From Eubacteriaceae bacterium (GTDB lineage Bacteria > Bacillota > Clostridia > Lachnospirales > Lachnospiraceae): a stretch of 64,000 nt of DNA. The position numbers and the translations under genes were made by a program. Shown here in pieces: positions 54,965-64,000 of this stretch. The stretch is from NCBI GenBank assembly GCA_910574015.1, contig CAJSYQ010000001.1, positions 124,001 to 188,000 on the forward strand, in the 5' to 3' direction. A model generated the notes under the pieces. That model worked only from the letters and a program-made list of their open reading frames with translations. It was not told the DNA's origin and made no database searches. How positions within the stretch are numbered: the first letter of the stretch is position 1; every line of letters starts with the position of its first letter.

Positions 54965-57708
54965 CTTGGTACCTCTACCATCTTATAACATTCTATCTGA
55001 TCTGCTTCCTGCAGATCCCCAAAGCCCTCGAATACCAGGCCGCACTCATAGCCGGCATTCACTTCTTTTACATCATCCTTAAATCTCTTCAGGCTGGCAA
55101 GATTGCCCTCGAACAGCTGCTCGCCCTCACGGCTGATGCGGACACGACAGCCCCTCTCAATCTTTCCGTCCAATACATAGGAGCCGGCGATGGTCCCGAT
55201 ACCGGAAGCCTTAAATGTCTGGCGGACTTCGGCGTGGGCGATCACCTTTTCTTCATAAATCGGTTCCAGCATGCCCTTCATGGCGGATTCGATATCCTCA
55301 ATGGCATCATAGATGACACGGTACAGCCTTACATCGACATTCTCTCTGTCTGCCGTATCCTTTGCCATATTGTCAAGCCGCACATTAAAGCCGATGATAA
55401 TGGCATTGGAAGCGCTTGCCAGGGTTACATCCGATTCGTTGATGGCACCGACGCCGCCGTGGATCACGCGGACAGCCACCTCCTCATTGCTCAGTCTTAC
55501 CAGACTCTGCTTCACCGCTTCTACCGATCCCTGTACATCCGCCTTAATGATCAGGTTCAGATCCTTCACATTCCCCGCCTGGATCTGGCTGAACAGCCCA
55601 TCCAGGGACAGCTTCTTCGCCTTCGTCTCCTCCAGCAGCTTATCCTTGCCCTGATCCACATAAGCCTGGGCAATCTGCTTGGCATCGATATTGTTCTCTG
55701 TCGCCACAAAGACCTCTCCGGCATCCGGAACACCATTTAATCCCAGGATTTCCACCGGGGTAGACGGTTTCGCCAGTTTCACGCGCTCACCGTTGTGATC
55801 CAGCATGGCGCGAACCTTGCCGTAAGCCGTTCCAATGGCGATATGGTCGCCCACGTTCAGAGTTCCTTTCTGCACAAGCACCGTGGCTACCGGGCCGCGG
55901 CCCTTATCCAGCCGGGCTTCGATGACGATACCGCGGGCACGGCGTTTCGGATTTGCCTTAAGCTCCAGTACGTCCGCTGTCAGAACGATCATCTCCAGCA
56001 GGTTCTCGATTCCCTCCCTAGTGTGAGCCGACACCGGGCAGAACACCGTAGAACCGCCCCACTCCTCTGGAATCAGTTCATATTCAGAAAGCTCCTGTTT
56101 TACCCGGTCAATGTTGGCGCCCTCTTTATCAATCTTATTCACCGCCACAATAATCTCCACGCCGGCTGCCTTCGCATGATTGATTGCCTCCACCGTCTGA
56201 GGCATCACGCCGTCGTCGGCCGCTACGACAAGAATGGCAATATCCGTTGACTGGGCACCGCGCATACGCATAGAAGTAAATGCCTCATGTCCGGGCGTAT
56301 CCAGGAATGTAATCTTCTCCCCGTTGATGCGGACTACATAGGCGCCGATATGCTGGGTGATGCCGCCTGCCTCATGCTCCGTCACATCACTTTGGCGGAT
56401 TGCATCCAGAAGGGATGTCTTACCATGATCGACGTGTCCCATTACGCAGACTACAGGAGGACGTTTCTTCATTTTTGCCTCATCCTCTTCCTCCTCTTTC
56501 AGAAGCTCGGCAACCATATCAATCTTCTCTTCTTTTTCACACAGGATCTCAAATCCCAGAGCAATCTCCTCTGCCTCTTCGTAAGTGATATCCTGATTCA
56601 GAGATACCATCTGCCCCTGCATAAACAGCTTTTTCACCAGTGCTGCCGCCGGCATCTTCATCTTGTCGGCAAGCTCCCGGATCGTCAGGGATTCTGGAAT
56701 GATGATCTGCTTGATCTCCTCCTCCGGTGCCTGTTTTACCGGCTCCGGCTTGATAAATGCTCCCTTGCGGTTCGGATCCTTTTTGGAGCGGATGCGGTTC
56801 ATCTCTTCCTTCGTACTCTTCCGGTAACCGCCGGCCTTATTCCTGTCATCCTTTTTCTTATTCCTCTGCCTGGAATTCTTCTGCTCCTGTTTAATTCCAT
56901 CAAAGCCGTTCTGAGCCTTCTCAAATCTCTCAAATACCCGCTCGCCGCCATTGCCGCGGTTCCCGCCAGTATTCCGGCTGCCGCCGCGGCGGTCATTGTT
57001 CTGGCCGCCACGATTGTTATTCTGTCCGCCGCGGTTATCACGCTGCCCGTCTCTTCCATTCTGAGGGCGTCCGCCATTGCGGCCTTCCCCGCGGTTTCCT
57101 CCATTGCCCCGGTTATCCCCACGGTTTCCGCCGTTTCTGTTATCTCCACGATTTCCGCCACTGCTGCGGCCTTCTCCGCGGTTTCCTCCATTGCTCCGGT
57201 TATCTCCACGGTTCCCGCCGCTGCGATTCTCCCCGCGGTTCCCTCCATTGCGGTTCTGGCCATGGCGGGAATCGCCGCGATGCTCCCTGGCAGGCTGTCG
57301 CTTCTCTTCTGACGGCTGTCTCACAGGAGCTGCTGCCGGCACCTTCGGTTCTTCCTTTGCTGCAGGTGCCGCTTTCGGTTCTTCCTTCTTCTTTTCCTCC
57401 TGCCGTGCTGTCTTAGGCTCTTCTGCCTTCTTTCCGGGCTTTCCGGCCTCTTCGCCCTTAATCTCCTGCGCCGACAGTTTCTTCTCTTCCTTCTTTTTGT
57501 CCTCTGCTTTCGCAGCATTCTGCTTTGCCGCCTTTTTCTGCGCAAAGCTCTTCATAAGAAAGGCAATCGCATCATCCTCGATATTGCTGTTGGCACCCCT
57601 GACTTCAAAACCATTATCATTCAATAGTTTAACCAGGTCACCGCTTTTTATGTTCTTATCCTGCTGCTGCATGCTGCGTGCAATCTCATATATTTTCATT
57701 TTCGCCAT
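54961..57708 (-). CDS. infB: Translation initiation factor IF-2 with Arg/Gly/Asn-rich linker
   Basis: GTPase that brings initiator tRNA to the ribosome, 915 residues. N-terminal IF2_N subdomain (about 1-50), a charged K/E/A-rich stretch, then an RG/GN repeat tract (about 145-275), a second IF2_N (about 335-385) and the G domain with [25 protein letters not shown] and NKIDK. Domains II-IV complete the C-terminus. GGAGG precedes ATG 57708. It overlaps ylxQ by 23 bases. Confidence 0.98.
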   Translation of the reverse strand: MAKMKIYEIARSMQQQDKNIKSGDLVKLLNDNGFEVRGANSNIEDDAIAFLMKSFAQKKAAKQNAAKAEDKKKEEKKLSAQEIKGEEAGKPGKKAEEPKTARQEEKKKEEPKAAPAAKEEPKVPAAAPVRQPSEEKRQPAREHRGDSRHGQNRNGGNRGENRSGGNRGDNRSNGGNRGEGRSSGGNRGDNRNGGNRGDNRGNGGNRGEGRNGGRPQNGRDGQRDNRGGQNNNRGGQNNDRRGGSRNTGGNRGNGGERVFERFEKAQNGFDGIKQEQKNSRQRNKKKDDRNKAGGYRKSTKEEMNRIRSKKDPNRKGAFIKPEPVKQAPEEEIKQIIIPESLTIRELADKMKMPAAALVKKLFMQGQMVSLNQDITYEEAEEIALGFEILCEKEEKIDMVAELLKEEEEDEAKMKKRPPVVCVMGHVDHGKTSLLDAIRQSDVTEHEAGGITQHIGAYVVRINGEKITFLDTPGHEAFTSMRMRGAQSTDIAILVVAADDGVMPQTVEAINHAKAAGVEIIVAVNKIDKEGANIDRVKQELSEYELIPEEWGGSTVFCPVSAHTREGIENLLEMIVLTADVLELKANPKRRARGIVIEARLDKGRGPVATVLVQKGTLNVGDHIAIGTAYGKVRAMLDHNGERVKLAKPSTPVEILGLNGVPDAGEVFVATENNIDAKQIAQAYVDQGKDKLLEETKAKKLSLDGLFSQIQAGNVKDLNLIIKADVQGSVEAVKQSLVRLSNEEVAVRVIHGGVGAINESDVTLASASNAIIIGFNVRLDNMAKDTADRENVDVRLYRVIYDAIEDIESAMKGMLEPIYEEKVIAHAEVRQTFKASGIGTIAGSYVLDGKIERGCRVRISREGEQLFEGNLASLKRFKDDVKEVNAGYECGLVFEGFGDLQEADQIECYKMVEVPR
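57000..57275 (-). repeat. Coding repeats for the IF-2 RG/GN tract
   Basis: Imperfect tandem 15- to 24-base units encode repeated NRGDNR, GGNRGE and SSGGNRG motifs inside infB. Highly repetitive at DNA level, with C/G-rich runs on the plus strand. Confidence 0.8.
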
Positions 57709-58027
57709 ACTTTGTTACCTCCAGTTTTAAATTATTGCCAATCAATGCGGCAAACCCTTTATCCGTAATCGCCAGTGATGCCCGGAACTCCTTTCCGATG
57801 GCATTTCCCAGCTGGTCCCTGCGGCCAAATTCCGCATAGGGCACATGATAGAACCGACAGGAATCCGAAAACTTTTTTTTCGTATTCGCTGATGCATCTG
57901 CCGCTACCATCACCAGCTCTGCCCTTCTGTCCCGGACCGCTTTCTCTGTCATAAACTCCCCGCTCACTATATGTCCGGCCTTCATCGCCAGTCCCAGAGT
58001 TCCCAGAACCTTTTTTTCATTGATCAT
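57686..58027 (-). CDS. ylxQ: YlxQ-like L7Ae-family RNA-binding protein
   Basis: 113 residues with the L7Ae/L30e fold ([19 protein letters not shown], then [18 protein letters not shown]). Homologues bind kink-turn RNA. The C-terminal coding end overlaps infB. Conserved member of the nusA-infB operon; precise role not settled. Confidence 0.92.
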   Translation of the reverse strand: MINEKKVLGTLGLAMKAGHIVSGEFMTEKAVRDRRAELVMVAADASANTKKKFSDSCRFYHVPYAEFGRRDQLGNAIGKEFRASLAITDKGFAALIGNNLKLEVTKYGENENI

Positions 58028-58037
58028 AATCAGTCTG

Positions 58038-58301
58038 TCACCCTTTTAATTGCCTTTCTAACTCATCATATATCTCATCCGGCACGTCTACACGGAAGGA
58101 ACGGTTCAATGCATTGCTCTTCCTGGCCCTGGCAAAGCATTCCTCACTGTCACACAGATAAGCTCCTCTTCCATTCCGGCGTCCTGTCCTGTCGATACAG
58201 AACTCTCCCTCCGGCGTCCTCACCACCCGGATCAGATCTTTCTTTTCCCTGCTCTCCCGACAGCCAATGCACTGCCGGTTTGGCTTCTTTCTTGTCTGCA
58301 T
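58038..58301 (-). CDS. ylxR: YlxR (DUF448) nucleic-acid-binding protein
   Basis: 87 residues with the family start RKKPNRQCIGCRESREKKDL and GRRNGRGAYLC. YlxR homologues bind RNA and have been reported to affect transcription of glucose-responsive genes and RNase P in some Firmicutes. Ten bases upstream of ylxQ. Confidence 0.94.
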   Translation of the reverse strand: MQTRKKPNRQCIGCRESREKKDLIRVVRTPEGEFCIDRTGRRNGRGAYLCDSEECFARARKSNALNRSFRVDVPDEIYDELERQLKG

Positions 58302-58342
58302 CCCGCCTCTCCTTCCTTATAAACCTGCCGCTCAAACAATAT

Positions 58343-59440
58343 TTACTCCTCGTCCATCTGCTCTTCGGGGTCAGATCCTTCCATACTCTGCGTCTCACTC
58401 TTAATGTCGATCTTATAGCCGGTCAGGCGGGCTGCCAGACGGGCATTCTGCCCCTCCTTTCCAATGGCCAGCGAAAGCTGAAAATCCGGAACTACCACTT
58501 TCGCTGTCTTCTCTTCCGGATCCACATCAACCGAAATCACCTTGGACGGACTCAGCGCATGTTCAATAAAAACTGCCGGATCCTCATCCCACTCCACAAT
58601 ATCGATCTTTTCGCCCCGAAGCTCTTCCACTACTGCATTGACCCGGACACCATTCATGCCGACACAGGCGCCCACAGCGTCCACATCTGGATTGTTGCTG
58701 TATACGGCAATCTTGGAACGCGACCCCGCCTCCCTGGAAACGTTCCGAATCTCAACGACACCGCTCTGGATCTCTGCCACCTCATACTCAAACAATCTCT
58801 TCACCAGTTCCGGATGCGTACGGGAAATAATGATCCTGGGGCCTCTTGTCGTATCCCTCACCTCAGTTACATAGAGCTTGATCCGTTCCCTTGGTGCGAA
58901 CTGCTCTGACTCAACCTGCTCCTGCGAAGTCAGGATCGCATCCATCTTTCCGAGATTGATATTGTAGTTCCCATTGCTGTAGCGCTGTACAATGCCGGTA
59001 ACAATGTCTCTCTCCTTCGTGTAATACTGATCAAACAATACCTTGCGTTCCTCTTCCCTGATCTTCTGAACCACTACCTGCTTTGCCTTCTGGGCCGCAA
59101 TGCGTCCGAAGTTTTTCGGCGTCACCTCAATACTCACTGTATCGCCCGCTGCCGTCCCGGGATATTTTACCTCTGCCTCCGTCAGGGACATCTGCAGTGT
59201 TTCATCCTCTACCTCTTCCACCACTTCCTTATCCTGATAAACATGGAATTCTCCCGTTACATTATCAAGACTCACCCGGATATTATCCGACTTGCCAAAC
59301 TGATTCTTACATGCCGCCAGCAGGGAATTTTCAATCGCTTCCAGTAAAATATTCTTACTGATATCCTTTTCCTTCTCTATGGCATTTAACGCCTCTATCA
59401 ATTCCGGATTTCCTTTCTGTGGTGTCGTCGTTTTTTTCAT
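58343..59440 (-). CDS. nusA: Transcription termination/antitermination factor NusA
   Basis: Binds RNA polymerase and nascent RNA to modulate pausing and termination. 365 residues: N-terminal domain (about 1-130), S1 domain (about 135-200) and two KH domains (about 205-350) with SRTHPELVKRLFEYEVAEI and VGACVGMNGVRVNAVVEEL. No C-terminal acidic repeats, as usual in Firmicutes. AGGAGG lies before the ATG. rimP is the preceding gene. Confidence 0.98.
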   Translation of the reverse strand: MKKTTTPQKGNPELIEALNAIEKEKDISKNILLEAIENSLLAACKNQFGKSDNIRVSLDNVTGEFHVYQDKEVVEEVEDETLQMSLTEAEVKYPGTAAGDTVSIEVTPKNFGRIAAQKAKQVVVQKIREEERKVLFDQYYTKERDIVTGIVQRYSNGNYNINLGKMDAILTSQEQVESEQFAPRERIKLYVTEVRDTTRGPRIIISRTHPELVKRLFEYEVAEIQSGVVEIRNVSREAGSRSKIAVYSNNPDVDAVGACVGMNGVRVNAVVEELRGEKIDIVEWDEDPAVFIEHALSPSKVISVDVDPEEKTAKVVVPDFQLSLAIGKEGQNARLAARLTGYKIDIKSETQSMEGSDPEEQMDEE

Positions 59441-59507
59441 TTCCTATCATCCTCCTATTAATAAGTATTAAAACGTAGCTGTCCATCTATCAAAATCAGC
59501 CCCTGTA

Positions 59508-60002
59508 CTAAAAATCTATGGACCTTCGGATCAGTGCGATATCCCTTACCGGTATCTCCATCTCCTTTTCCCCAAAATCCAAAACGATGGCTGCCGGTTC
59601 TTCCCGATATTCTTTCAGTATTCCGATAAATTCTTTATCCGAATACTTCTTCCCCCCCTCTTCCCAGGTCACAGGGGAAAACAATTTTACTTCCACATCA
59701 CCGCCCAGATTCCTTATAAAATCCTTTGGTTTCTTAAACGGCCGCAGAAGTCCCGGCGAACTGACCTCCAGAATATATGATTCAGAGATAAAATCATGTT
59801 CGTCCAGCAGATCGCTGAGTTCGTGATTCACCGCAGTCAGATCATCGATCGTAATGCCGCCCTCCTTGTCAATATAGGCGCGCAGATGCCAGCTTCCGGC
59901 CTCTTTGATAAATTCCACATCCACCAGCTCATACTGACTCTTTGTCAAGATCGGCACAAGCAGTTCCTCTGTCTTCTTTTCATACTCCTGATGTTTTCCC
60001 AA
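59508..60002 (-). CDS. rimP: Ribosome maturation factor RimP
   Basis: 164 residues needed for 30S assembly (ELVDVEFIKEAGSWHLRAYID, then YILEVSSPGLLRPFKKPKDF, family signature). No in-frame ATG exists near the N-terminus; TTG 60002 with GAGG eight bases upstream is the likely start. First gene of the nusA-infB operon, behind a leader of about 116 bases. Confidence 0.94.
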   Translation of the reverse strand: MGKHQEYEKKTEELLVPILTKSQYELVDVEFIKEAGSWHLRAYIDKEGGITIDDLTAVNHELSDLLDEHDFISESYILEVSSPGLLRPFKKPKDFIRNLGGDVEVKLFSPVTWEEGGKKYSDKEFIGILKEYREEPAAIVLDFGEKEMEIPVRDIALIRRSIDF

Positions 60003-60077
60003 ATAATGACCTCTTTTCTTAAAATCAAGGCTTCGTCAGCCTCTATCATCCCAAAGGGGATAATACACAAAAATAAT

Positions 60078-60097
60078 GAGTGAACTGGCGTTCACTC
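60078..60097 (-). promoter_or_regulatory. Terminator-like hairpin in the rimP-nusA operon leader
   Basis: GAGTGAAC-four-base loop-GTTCACTC, followed on the minus strand by ATTATTTTTG. It lies about 20 bases after the predicted start point, with two further small stems downstream. Candidate attenuator. Confidence 0.6.
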
Positions 60098-60124
60098 ATC
60101 ATCATTAACAGTATCAATATAGCC

Positions 60125-60153
60125 AGTATAGCACTATTTTTCAATAAATGCAA
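60125..60153 (-). promoter_or_regulatory. Promoter of the rimP-nusA-infB operon
   Basis: Minus-strand TTGCAT (60148-60153), 17 bases, TATACT (60125-60130) preceded by TGC (extended -10). Confidence 0.82.
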
Positions 60154-60174
60154 GTGTTTCTGCGGATTTTTTTG

Positions 60175-60756
60175 TCACTGTACCACATCAAAGGCCGGCA
60201 GTTCATCCAGCACCTCCTGGATCGGCGTTATCGGAAGGTTCGTATCCTCCTCCGTCTCTTCTTTAAAATCTGATCCCCTGCCCCTTCTCTTCCTTTTTCG
60301 ATCCGGTTCCTCGGTCTGGGGCAGTCTGGCATATGCGCTGCTCTTCTTAAACTGCCTTATGGTCTCGTTCAGACCCGCCACCAGGAATGCTCTATGCGGA
60401 TCCTCCTTGCTTAAGCCGGAGAAAGCCCTTCTGGCCACATCCGCCGCCTCCTCCTTTGACCGGCAGTTTTTCAGCTGCTGCTCCAGCTGTTCCTTCCTCA
60501 TCTTTACCCGGAGTGCCGCCTTGTATAACTCCGGATTATGTACCCGCAGATAATCCATCTCCTTTGCCGTCAGCTTCTTCCCCCGTTTCAGCTTCGATTC
60601 AATCCTGGCCGCATACGCCCTTTCCTCCTCCTGATCCATCCCCTTCGCCGGATCCATAAGCTCCTCTATCACCGATTTCCAGACATTCTTTCCCTGCCCT
60701 GCCAAGGGCTCCTCCCTCTTCTGTATCGTCTTGCTACCAGTTCCTATACTCTCCAT
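60175..60756 (-). CDS. Charged helical protein, unknown
   Basis: 193 residues, cytoplasmic, rich in K/E/R. The centre (about 35-115, EERAYAARIESKLKRGKKLT, then AAADV-type helices) is predicted helical, possibly a coiled coil; the end has RKRKRRGRG followed by an acidic tail. No catalytic motif or family is recognised. It lies upstream of the rimP operon, separated by the rimP promoter. AGGGA-type ribosome site before the ATG. Probably a lineage-specific gene. Confidence 0.6.
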   Translation of the reverse strand: MESIGTGSKTIQKREEPLAGQGKNVWKSVIEELMDPAKGMDQEEERAYAARIESKLKRGKKLTAKEMDYLRVHNPELYKAALRVKMRKEQLEQQLKNCRSKEEAADVARRAFSGLSKEDPHRAFLVAGLNETIRQFKKSSAYARLPQTEEPDRKRKRRGRGSDFKEETEEDTNLPITPIQEVLDELPAFDVVQ

Positions 60757-60796
60757 ATTCCCTCCATTCTGAAGTGCCTTACGCCCCTCTTCCGAT

Positions 60797-60846
60797 CAAA
60801 ATAAAACAGCGCCGGATCCCATCTCTATCCTTTGAAATCCGGCGCC
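60797..60846 (-). terminator. Terminator after the GH97 gene
   Basis: GCGCCGGAT (60809-60817) and ATCCGGCGC (60837-60845) form a 9-bp stem about 80 bases past the stop; the minus strand continues TGTTTTATTTT. Confidence 0.82.
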
Positions 60847-60924
60847 CTCCCTGGCTCATAAGCTCCACCGAGCCTGCTAATTCTTATATCGGCAAAATCC
60901 TATCGCCGCACAAGATATACGGAG

Positions 60925-63900
60925 TTATTTTTTTAATCTTACACGAATCTTCCGTTGCGCTTTTCCGCAGCGGACACGCACAACGGCCTGCTGTTTGTTC
61001 TTAAATTTCTTCACGGTAATCTGCCCATATGCATCCACTTTTATATATTTCTTACCGGAAGTTACTTTATAGGTGATCTTATCCGTCGTCCCTTTCGTCA
61101 GGGACTTTACCTGAATCTGGCTTGCCTGCCCTTTCTTTTTCATGGTCACAGACTTCTTCTTCAATGTCAGCTTCCTGTTCTGCTTCCTTTTCTTCACGAC
61201 CTGAATCGAAACCGTTTTCTTTTTCTTTTTATCTGAGGTCGTAATCGTAATCTTTGCCTTCCCCGCTTTCTTTGCCGTTACGACACCACTTGCGCTGACA
61301 GAAGCAACGAATTTCTTACTGCTCTTATACGTAACCTTCTGGTCTGCCTCTCCAGGTGTGACGGATGTCTTCAGTGTAATCTTACTGCCTTTGACCAATG
61401 TGATCTTAGATATCTGATATCCTTTTACCTTCACACTTATACTCTTTGCGGCAGCGGACGGATCCTTTGTGGTATCCTGATCTCCCGCCGGATTCCGGAT
61501 CGGATCCTTTGAAGGATCCTTGTCATTATCCGGCGACGGATTCTTTTCTTCCACAACCGTCTTGGATATTCCAATGGAGACGATATTCGGGCACCAGGCA
61601 GAATCATTCCCAAGTTCAATAGTATTTTCCCCCGCCTTCAGTGTAACATTCACATAGATGCTGTCCGCCGAACTGATGGCATAAGAACCGGTACTTGGGC
61701 AGCTGCAGCGGATCTTCCCGCCGCCATTCACTGAAACATCCACATTCCTCGTCTCTCCGGCGAAATAATTCAGCTGTAATTTATATGTCCCCGCCCTTTC
61801 CGCATTTACTTTAAAAATTGCCTTACAGGCAGCATTGGCACCAAGCCAGCTGATGGCACCGTCTTCCAGTCTTGCTCCTCCCGCCAGCACAGCAGTCTGT
61901 GCTCCATACACCGTATAGTCATACTGGGTGCCGTCAATGGGTTTCTCGCCGTCATCGGTCAGATCTGTCTCGGTCGCCGGTTTATTCGTTGTTTTCTTAG
62001 ATATTGCGATCCGGTCAATATTAGGCGCCTTTGAGAGCGGGTTTCCAAAGGAAATGGTATTGTCTCCTTGTTTCAGCCGGACATAGAATTTCTGCATGGC
62101 AAGCGTATTGACACCTGCATTCAGCCTGCCGCTGCGGATTTCGCCTCCCCCATTGATGCTGTAAACAACTCTCCGGGGTACGCCGCAGGCATAGTACAGC
62201 CGCATCTCATAGATGCCATCTTCGGCTGCATTGATCTTGTTAAAGGTCAGTTTGTTATACGCCGTTCCGCCAACCCCTGTCACCTGTTTCATGCCGGACG
62301 CAAACTGGTTATCACCAACTGCTGCATTTCCGCTACGGGTATTTTCCTCATCCTCGGCCTCATAATATATGTAATCATCATACACTGTATCTGTCTTCAT
62401 ATCCTCTTTTGTTATCTTTACGGCCGCTCCGCCATTGGCAGCTAAGGGAAGTTCCAGAACTGACTCCCTTGTGACTTCTTTTAACTCAATCTCTATATCC
62501 GTTCCCTTATCATTATCCTGATACAGATATGCCTTATAGGTCCCCTCTCCCAGAAAATCAAGAGTAATGATTTCTTTCCCGGCTGCTGCCGTCATTGCCC
62601 CAATGTACCAGTCCTCTCCCGCTCTTCTCGCAATGACTGCCTTCTTGCCTGGATCGCCGTTCAAAAGCTTCGTCTCATCCCACTGTGCCGGGACATCACT
62701 GATCATGGAAAGTCCCTTGTATCCCTCCAGTTTATAGACAGAAGAGGCAATATTCTGTAAGCCCGTCTGATAGGCAATCACCTGTGCCAGCTGAAATCCT
62801 GCTGTCACAGGAAGCTGGGAAATCTGAGTTCCCACAGGAGTAAAGTCCATTCCGCCCACTACGTTCCGGTTAAATACATACAAAAGGCAGTTGCTGACAG
62901 ATGGACCGATATCCCACTTATACCACTCGCTTCCCCTGACGGCTTCATAACCAAGTACGTTGGGGAATGTCCGGATCTCCCCACGGGGAGCCGTACATCC
63001 ATGGAACAGCACATTTAGCTTATGTTTTGCCGCTATCGTCGCACAGTCATACATCTGTGTCATCGTACCCTTGTCATCCTTTTCATAATAATCCACCTTC
63101 ACTCCGCGGATTCCCGTCTCCTGACACCACGCAAACTGTTCCTCCAGCTGTGCCGCTGTTTTAAGGGAATATTTCGGATACGCGGCATTTCCCTGCGCAT
63201 CTTTAAAGCCGGCATGGTTATCATTATTGACACCATACCACAGAAGAATCCCAACCCCCTTCTCTTTCCCATATTCCACCAGTTCTTTTACCTTTTCCTT
63301 ATAATCCGTCCACAGACACCAGCCAAAGTCCAGACAGACATATTCCCAGCCATTCTCTGCTGCAAAATCAATGTAATCCTTCTGCTGGTCATACTCAATA
63401 GGGTCATCCCCTGCCTCTGACCACCATGACCACGCCACCGTGCCTGTCTTGATCCACTGGCTGCCATCCTGATACAATGTCGGATCTGCTGCCGGATTCA
63501 GACTGCTGGTCATAGTGGCATTCACAATATCATTGAGATCATCCGACATCATCGCCACTCTCCATGGTGTACGAATGATCCCTTTCTCATTATATACCAT
63601 GGAAACCGAACTGCCCGATCCTCTGCCAAAAGCAAATTTCAGATTTCTACTGCCCTTCTTTGTGGCAAGATGAGAAGCGCAGTAGGTATCCTTTTCACTA
63701 AATACTGCTGCTTCTGTAAAAAGCATCCAGTTCTTCCCGCTGTTTGCCAGCAGCGGCACGCAATATTTGTCTTCTGCCGCCTTTACGAATGACATTTTCA
63801 TCTTCCTGTACTCATATTCATAATTACCGCCATCATCGTATCCAGCCCATATAACGGAATCCGCAGGTAATACAAATTCACTGGCCTCTCTGTTGATCTT

Positions 63901-64000
63901 CTCTGACTGTCCTGCTTCGCCTCTCCATTCATACCGGTAAGCGATACCATCTTTATAGACGCGGACATATACCGTCATGATTTTCTCCGTGCCATTCTTT
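60925..64000 (-). CDS. Glycoside hydrolase family 97-like enzyme with two CBM-like and Lys-rich Ig-like modules (5' end outside window)
   Basis: The frame is open through the right edge, so the N-terminus and signal peptide are missing; 1,024 residues are visible. Residues about 1-520 are GH97 (alpha-glucosidase/alpha-galactosidase group), with GTVAWSWWSEAGDD and GIRGVKVDYYEKDD, where Asp296 (from the first visible Met) matches the nucleophile of retaining members. Two carbohydrate-binding-like modules follow (about 545-670 and 700-840; both contain a VxxSINGGGEIR/VNGGGKIR-type motif). Then comes a charged linker and Lys-rich Ig-like domains (about 880-1017). Secreted alpha-glycosidase by inference. 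Confidence 0.87.
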   Translation of the reverse strand, partial: KNGTEKIMTVYVRVYKDGIAYRYEWRGEAGQSEKINREASEFVLPADSVIWAGYDDGGNYEYEYRKMKMSFVKAAEDKYCVPLLANSGKNWMLFTEAAVFSEKDTYCASHLATKKGSRNLKFAFGRGSGSSVSMVYNEKGIIRTPWRVAMMSDDLNDIVNATMTSSLNPAADPTLYQDGSQWIKTGTVAWSWWSEAGDDPIEYDQQKDYIDFAAENGWEYVCLDFGWCLWTDYKEKVKELVEYGKEKGVGILLWYGVNNDNHAGFKDAQGNAAYPKYSLKTAAQLEEQFAWCQETGIRGVKVDYYEKDDKGTMTQMYDCATIAAKHKLNVLFHGCTAPRGEIRTFPNVLGYEAVRGSEWYKWDIGPSVSNCLLYVFNRNVVGGMDFTPVGTQISQLPVTAGFQLAQVIAYQTGLQNIASSVYKLEGYKGLSMISDVPAQWDETKLLNGDPGKKAVIARRAGEDWYIGAMTAAAGKEIITLDFLGEGTYKAYLYQDNDKGTDIEIELKEVTRESVLELPLAANGGAAVKITKEDMKTDTVYDDYIYYEAEDEENTRSGNAAVGDNQFASGMKQVTGVGGTAYNKLTFNKINAAEDGIYEMRLYYACGVPRRVVYSINGGGEIRSGRLNAGVNTLAMQKFYVRLKQGDNTISFGNPLSKAPNIDRIAISKKTTNKPATETDLTDDGEKPIDGTQYDYTVYGAQTAVLAGGARLEDGAISWLGANAACKAIFKVNAERAGTYKLQLNYFAGETRNVDVSVNGGGKIRCSCPSTGSYAISSADSIYVNVTLKAGENTIELGNDSAWCPNIVSIGISKTVVEEKNPSPDNDKDPSKDPIRNPAGDQDTTKDPSAAAKSISVKVKGYQISKITLVKGSKITLKTSVTPGEADQKVTYKSSKKFVASVSASGVVTAKKAGKAKITITTSDKKKKKTVSIQVVKKRKQNRKLTLKKKSVTMKKKGQASQIQVKSLTKGTTDKITYKVTSGKKYIKVDAYGQITVKKFKNKQQAVVRVRCGKAQRKIRVRLKK

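Noticed and set aside
56287-57312. 341-codon plus-strand open frame opposite infB
   Set aside because: The sequence is the antisense of the RG repeats and is hydrophobic and repetitive; no start signal.

Overview
The window is a stretch of chromosome from a low-to-mid GC Gram-positive anaerobe of class Clostridia, most likely family Lachnospiraceae. The evidence is PolC-type replicase, a HrcA/CIRCE-controlled groESL, strong AGGAGG ribosome sites, the non-mevalonate isoprenoid genes dxr and ispG, the rimP-nusA-ylxR-ylxQ-infB-rbfA-nrnA-truB-ribF translation block, and secreted proteins carrying Lys-rich Ig-like modules. Genus cannot be fixed from sequence alone. No rRNA, tRNA, CRISPR array, prophage or transposase gene was seen.

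Layout. 1-2.9 kb: a LytTR response regulator cut by the window edge, then a MATE exporter facing a divergent MerR regulator across a 19-bp-spacer promoter. 2.9-7.7 kb: a secreted surface protein, a membrane-anchored amidase and guaB. 7.8-13.9 kb: a compact one-way operon encoding a free-standing adenylate-forming ligase, an acyl carrier protein, a lone condensation-domain protein, a membrane-anchored alpha/beta hydrolase, an SCP-2 lipid carrier and a 4'-phosphopantetheinyl transferase. Its promoter carries three matching 13-bp palindromes, and MarR and a small membrane protein are encoded just upstream. This is the best candidate for an undescribed system: a miniature dissociated NRPS-like acyl assembly line with its own switch.

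14-25 kb: groESL with CIRCE, plsC, proA, 5-formyl-THF cyclo-ligase, a DUF896 protein, proB, two flavoproteins, a BofC-like protein and an NlpC/P60 wall hydrolase with a consensus promoter and a WalR-type box. 25-38.5 kb: a small membrane protein, then polC, ispG, a 115-bp tandem repeat with inverted ends, rseP, dxr, cdsA, uppS, frr, pyrH (lipid/isoprenoid/wall precursor synthesis plus replication), a bactofilin and a polysaccharide deacetylase.

38.5-51.7 kb is more accessory: a histidine-kinase-like protein whose phospho-acceptor His is replaced by Gln, a secreted esterase with a MarR regulator, a phosphoesterase with a cytoplasmic BMP-fold protein, a two-subunit ABC exporter, and a GH2 glycosidase facing a MocR regulator across overlapping promoters. 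51.8-60.1 kb is the nusA-infB operon, with a leader containing a terminator-like hairpin. 60.2-64 kb holds an uncharacterised charged protein and the 3' part of a secreted GH97 glycosidase that runs off the window.
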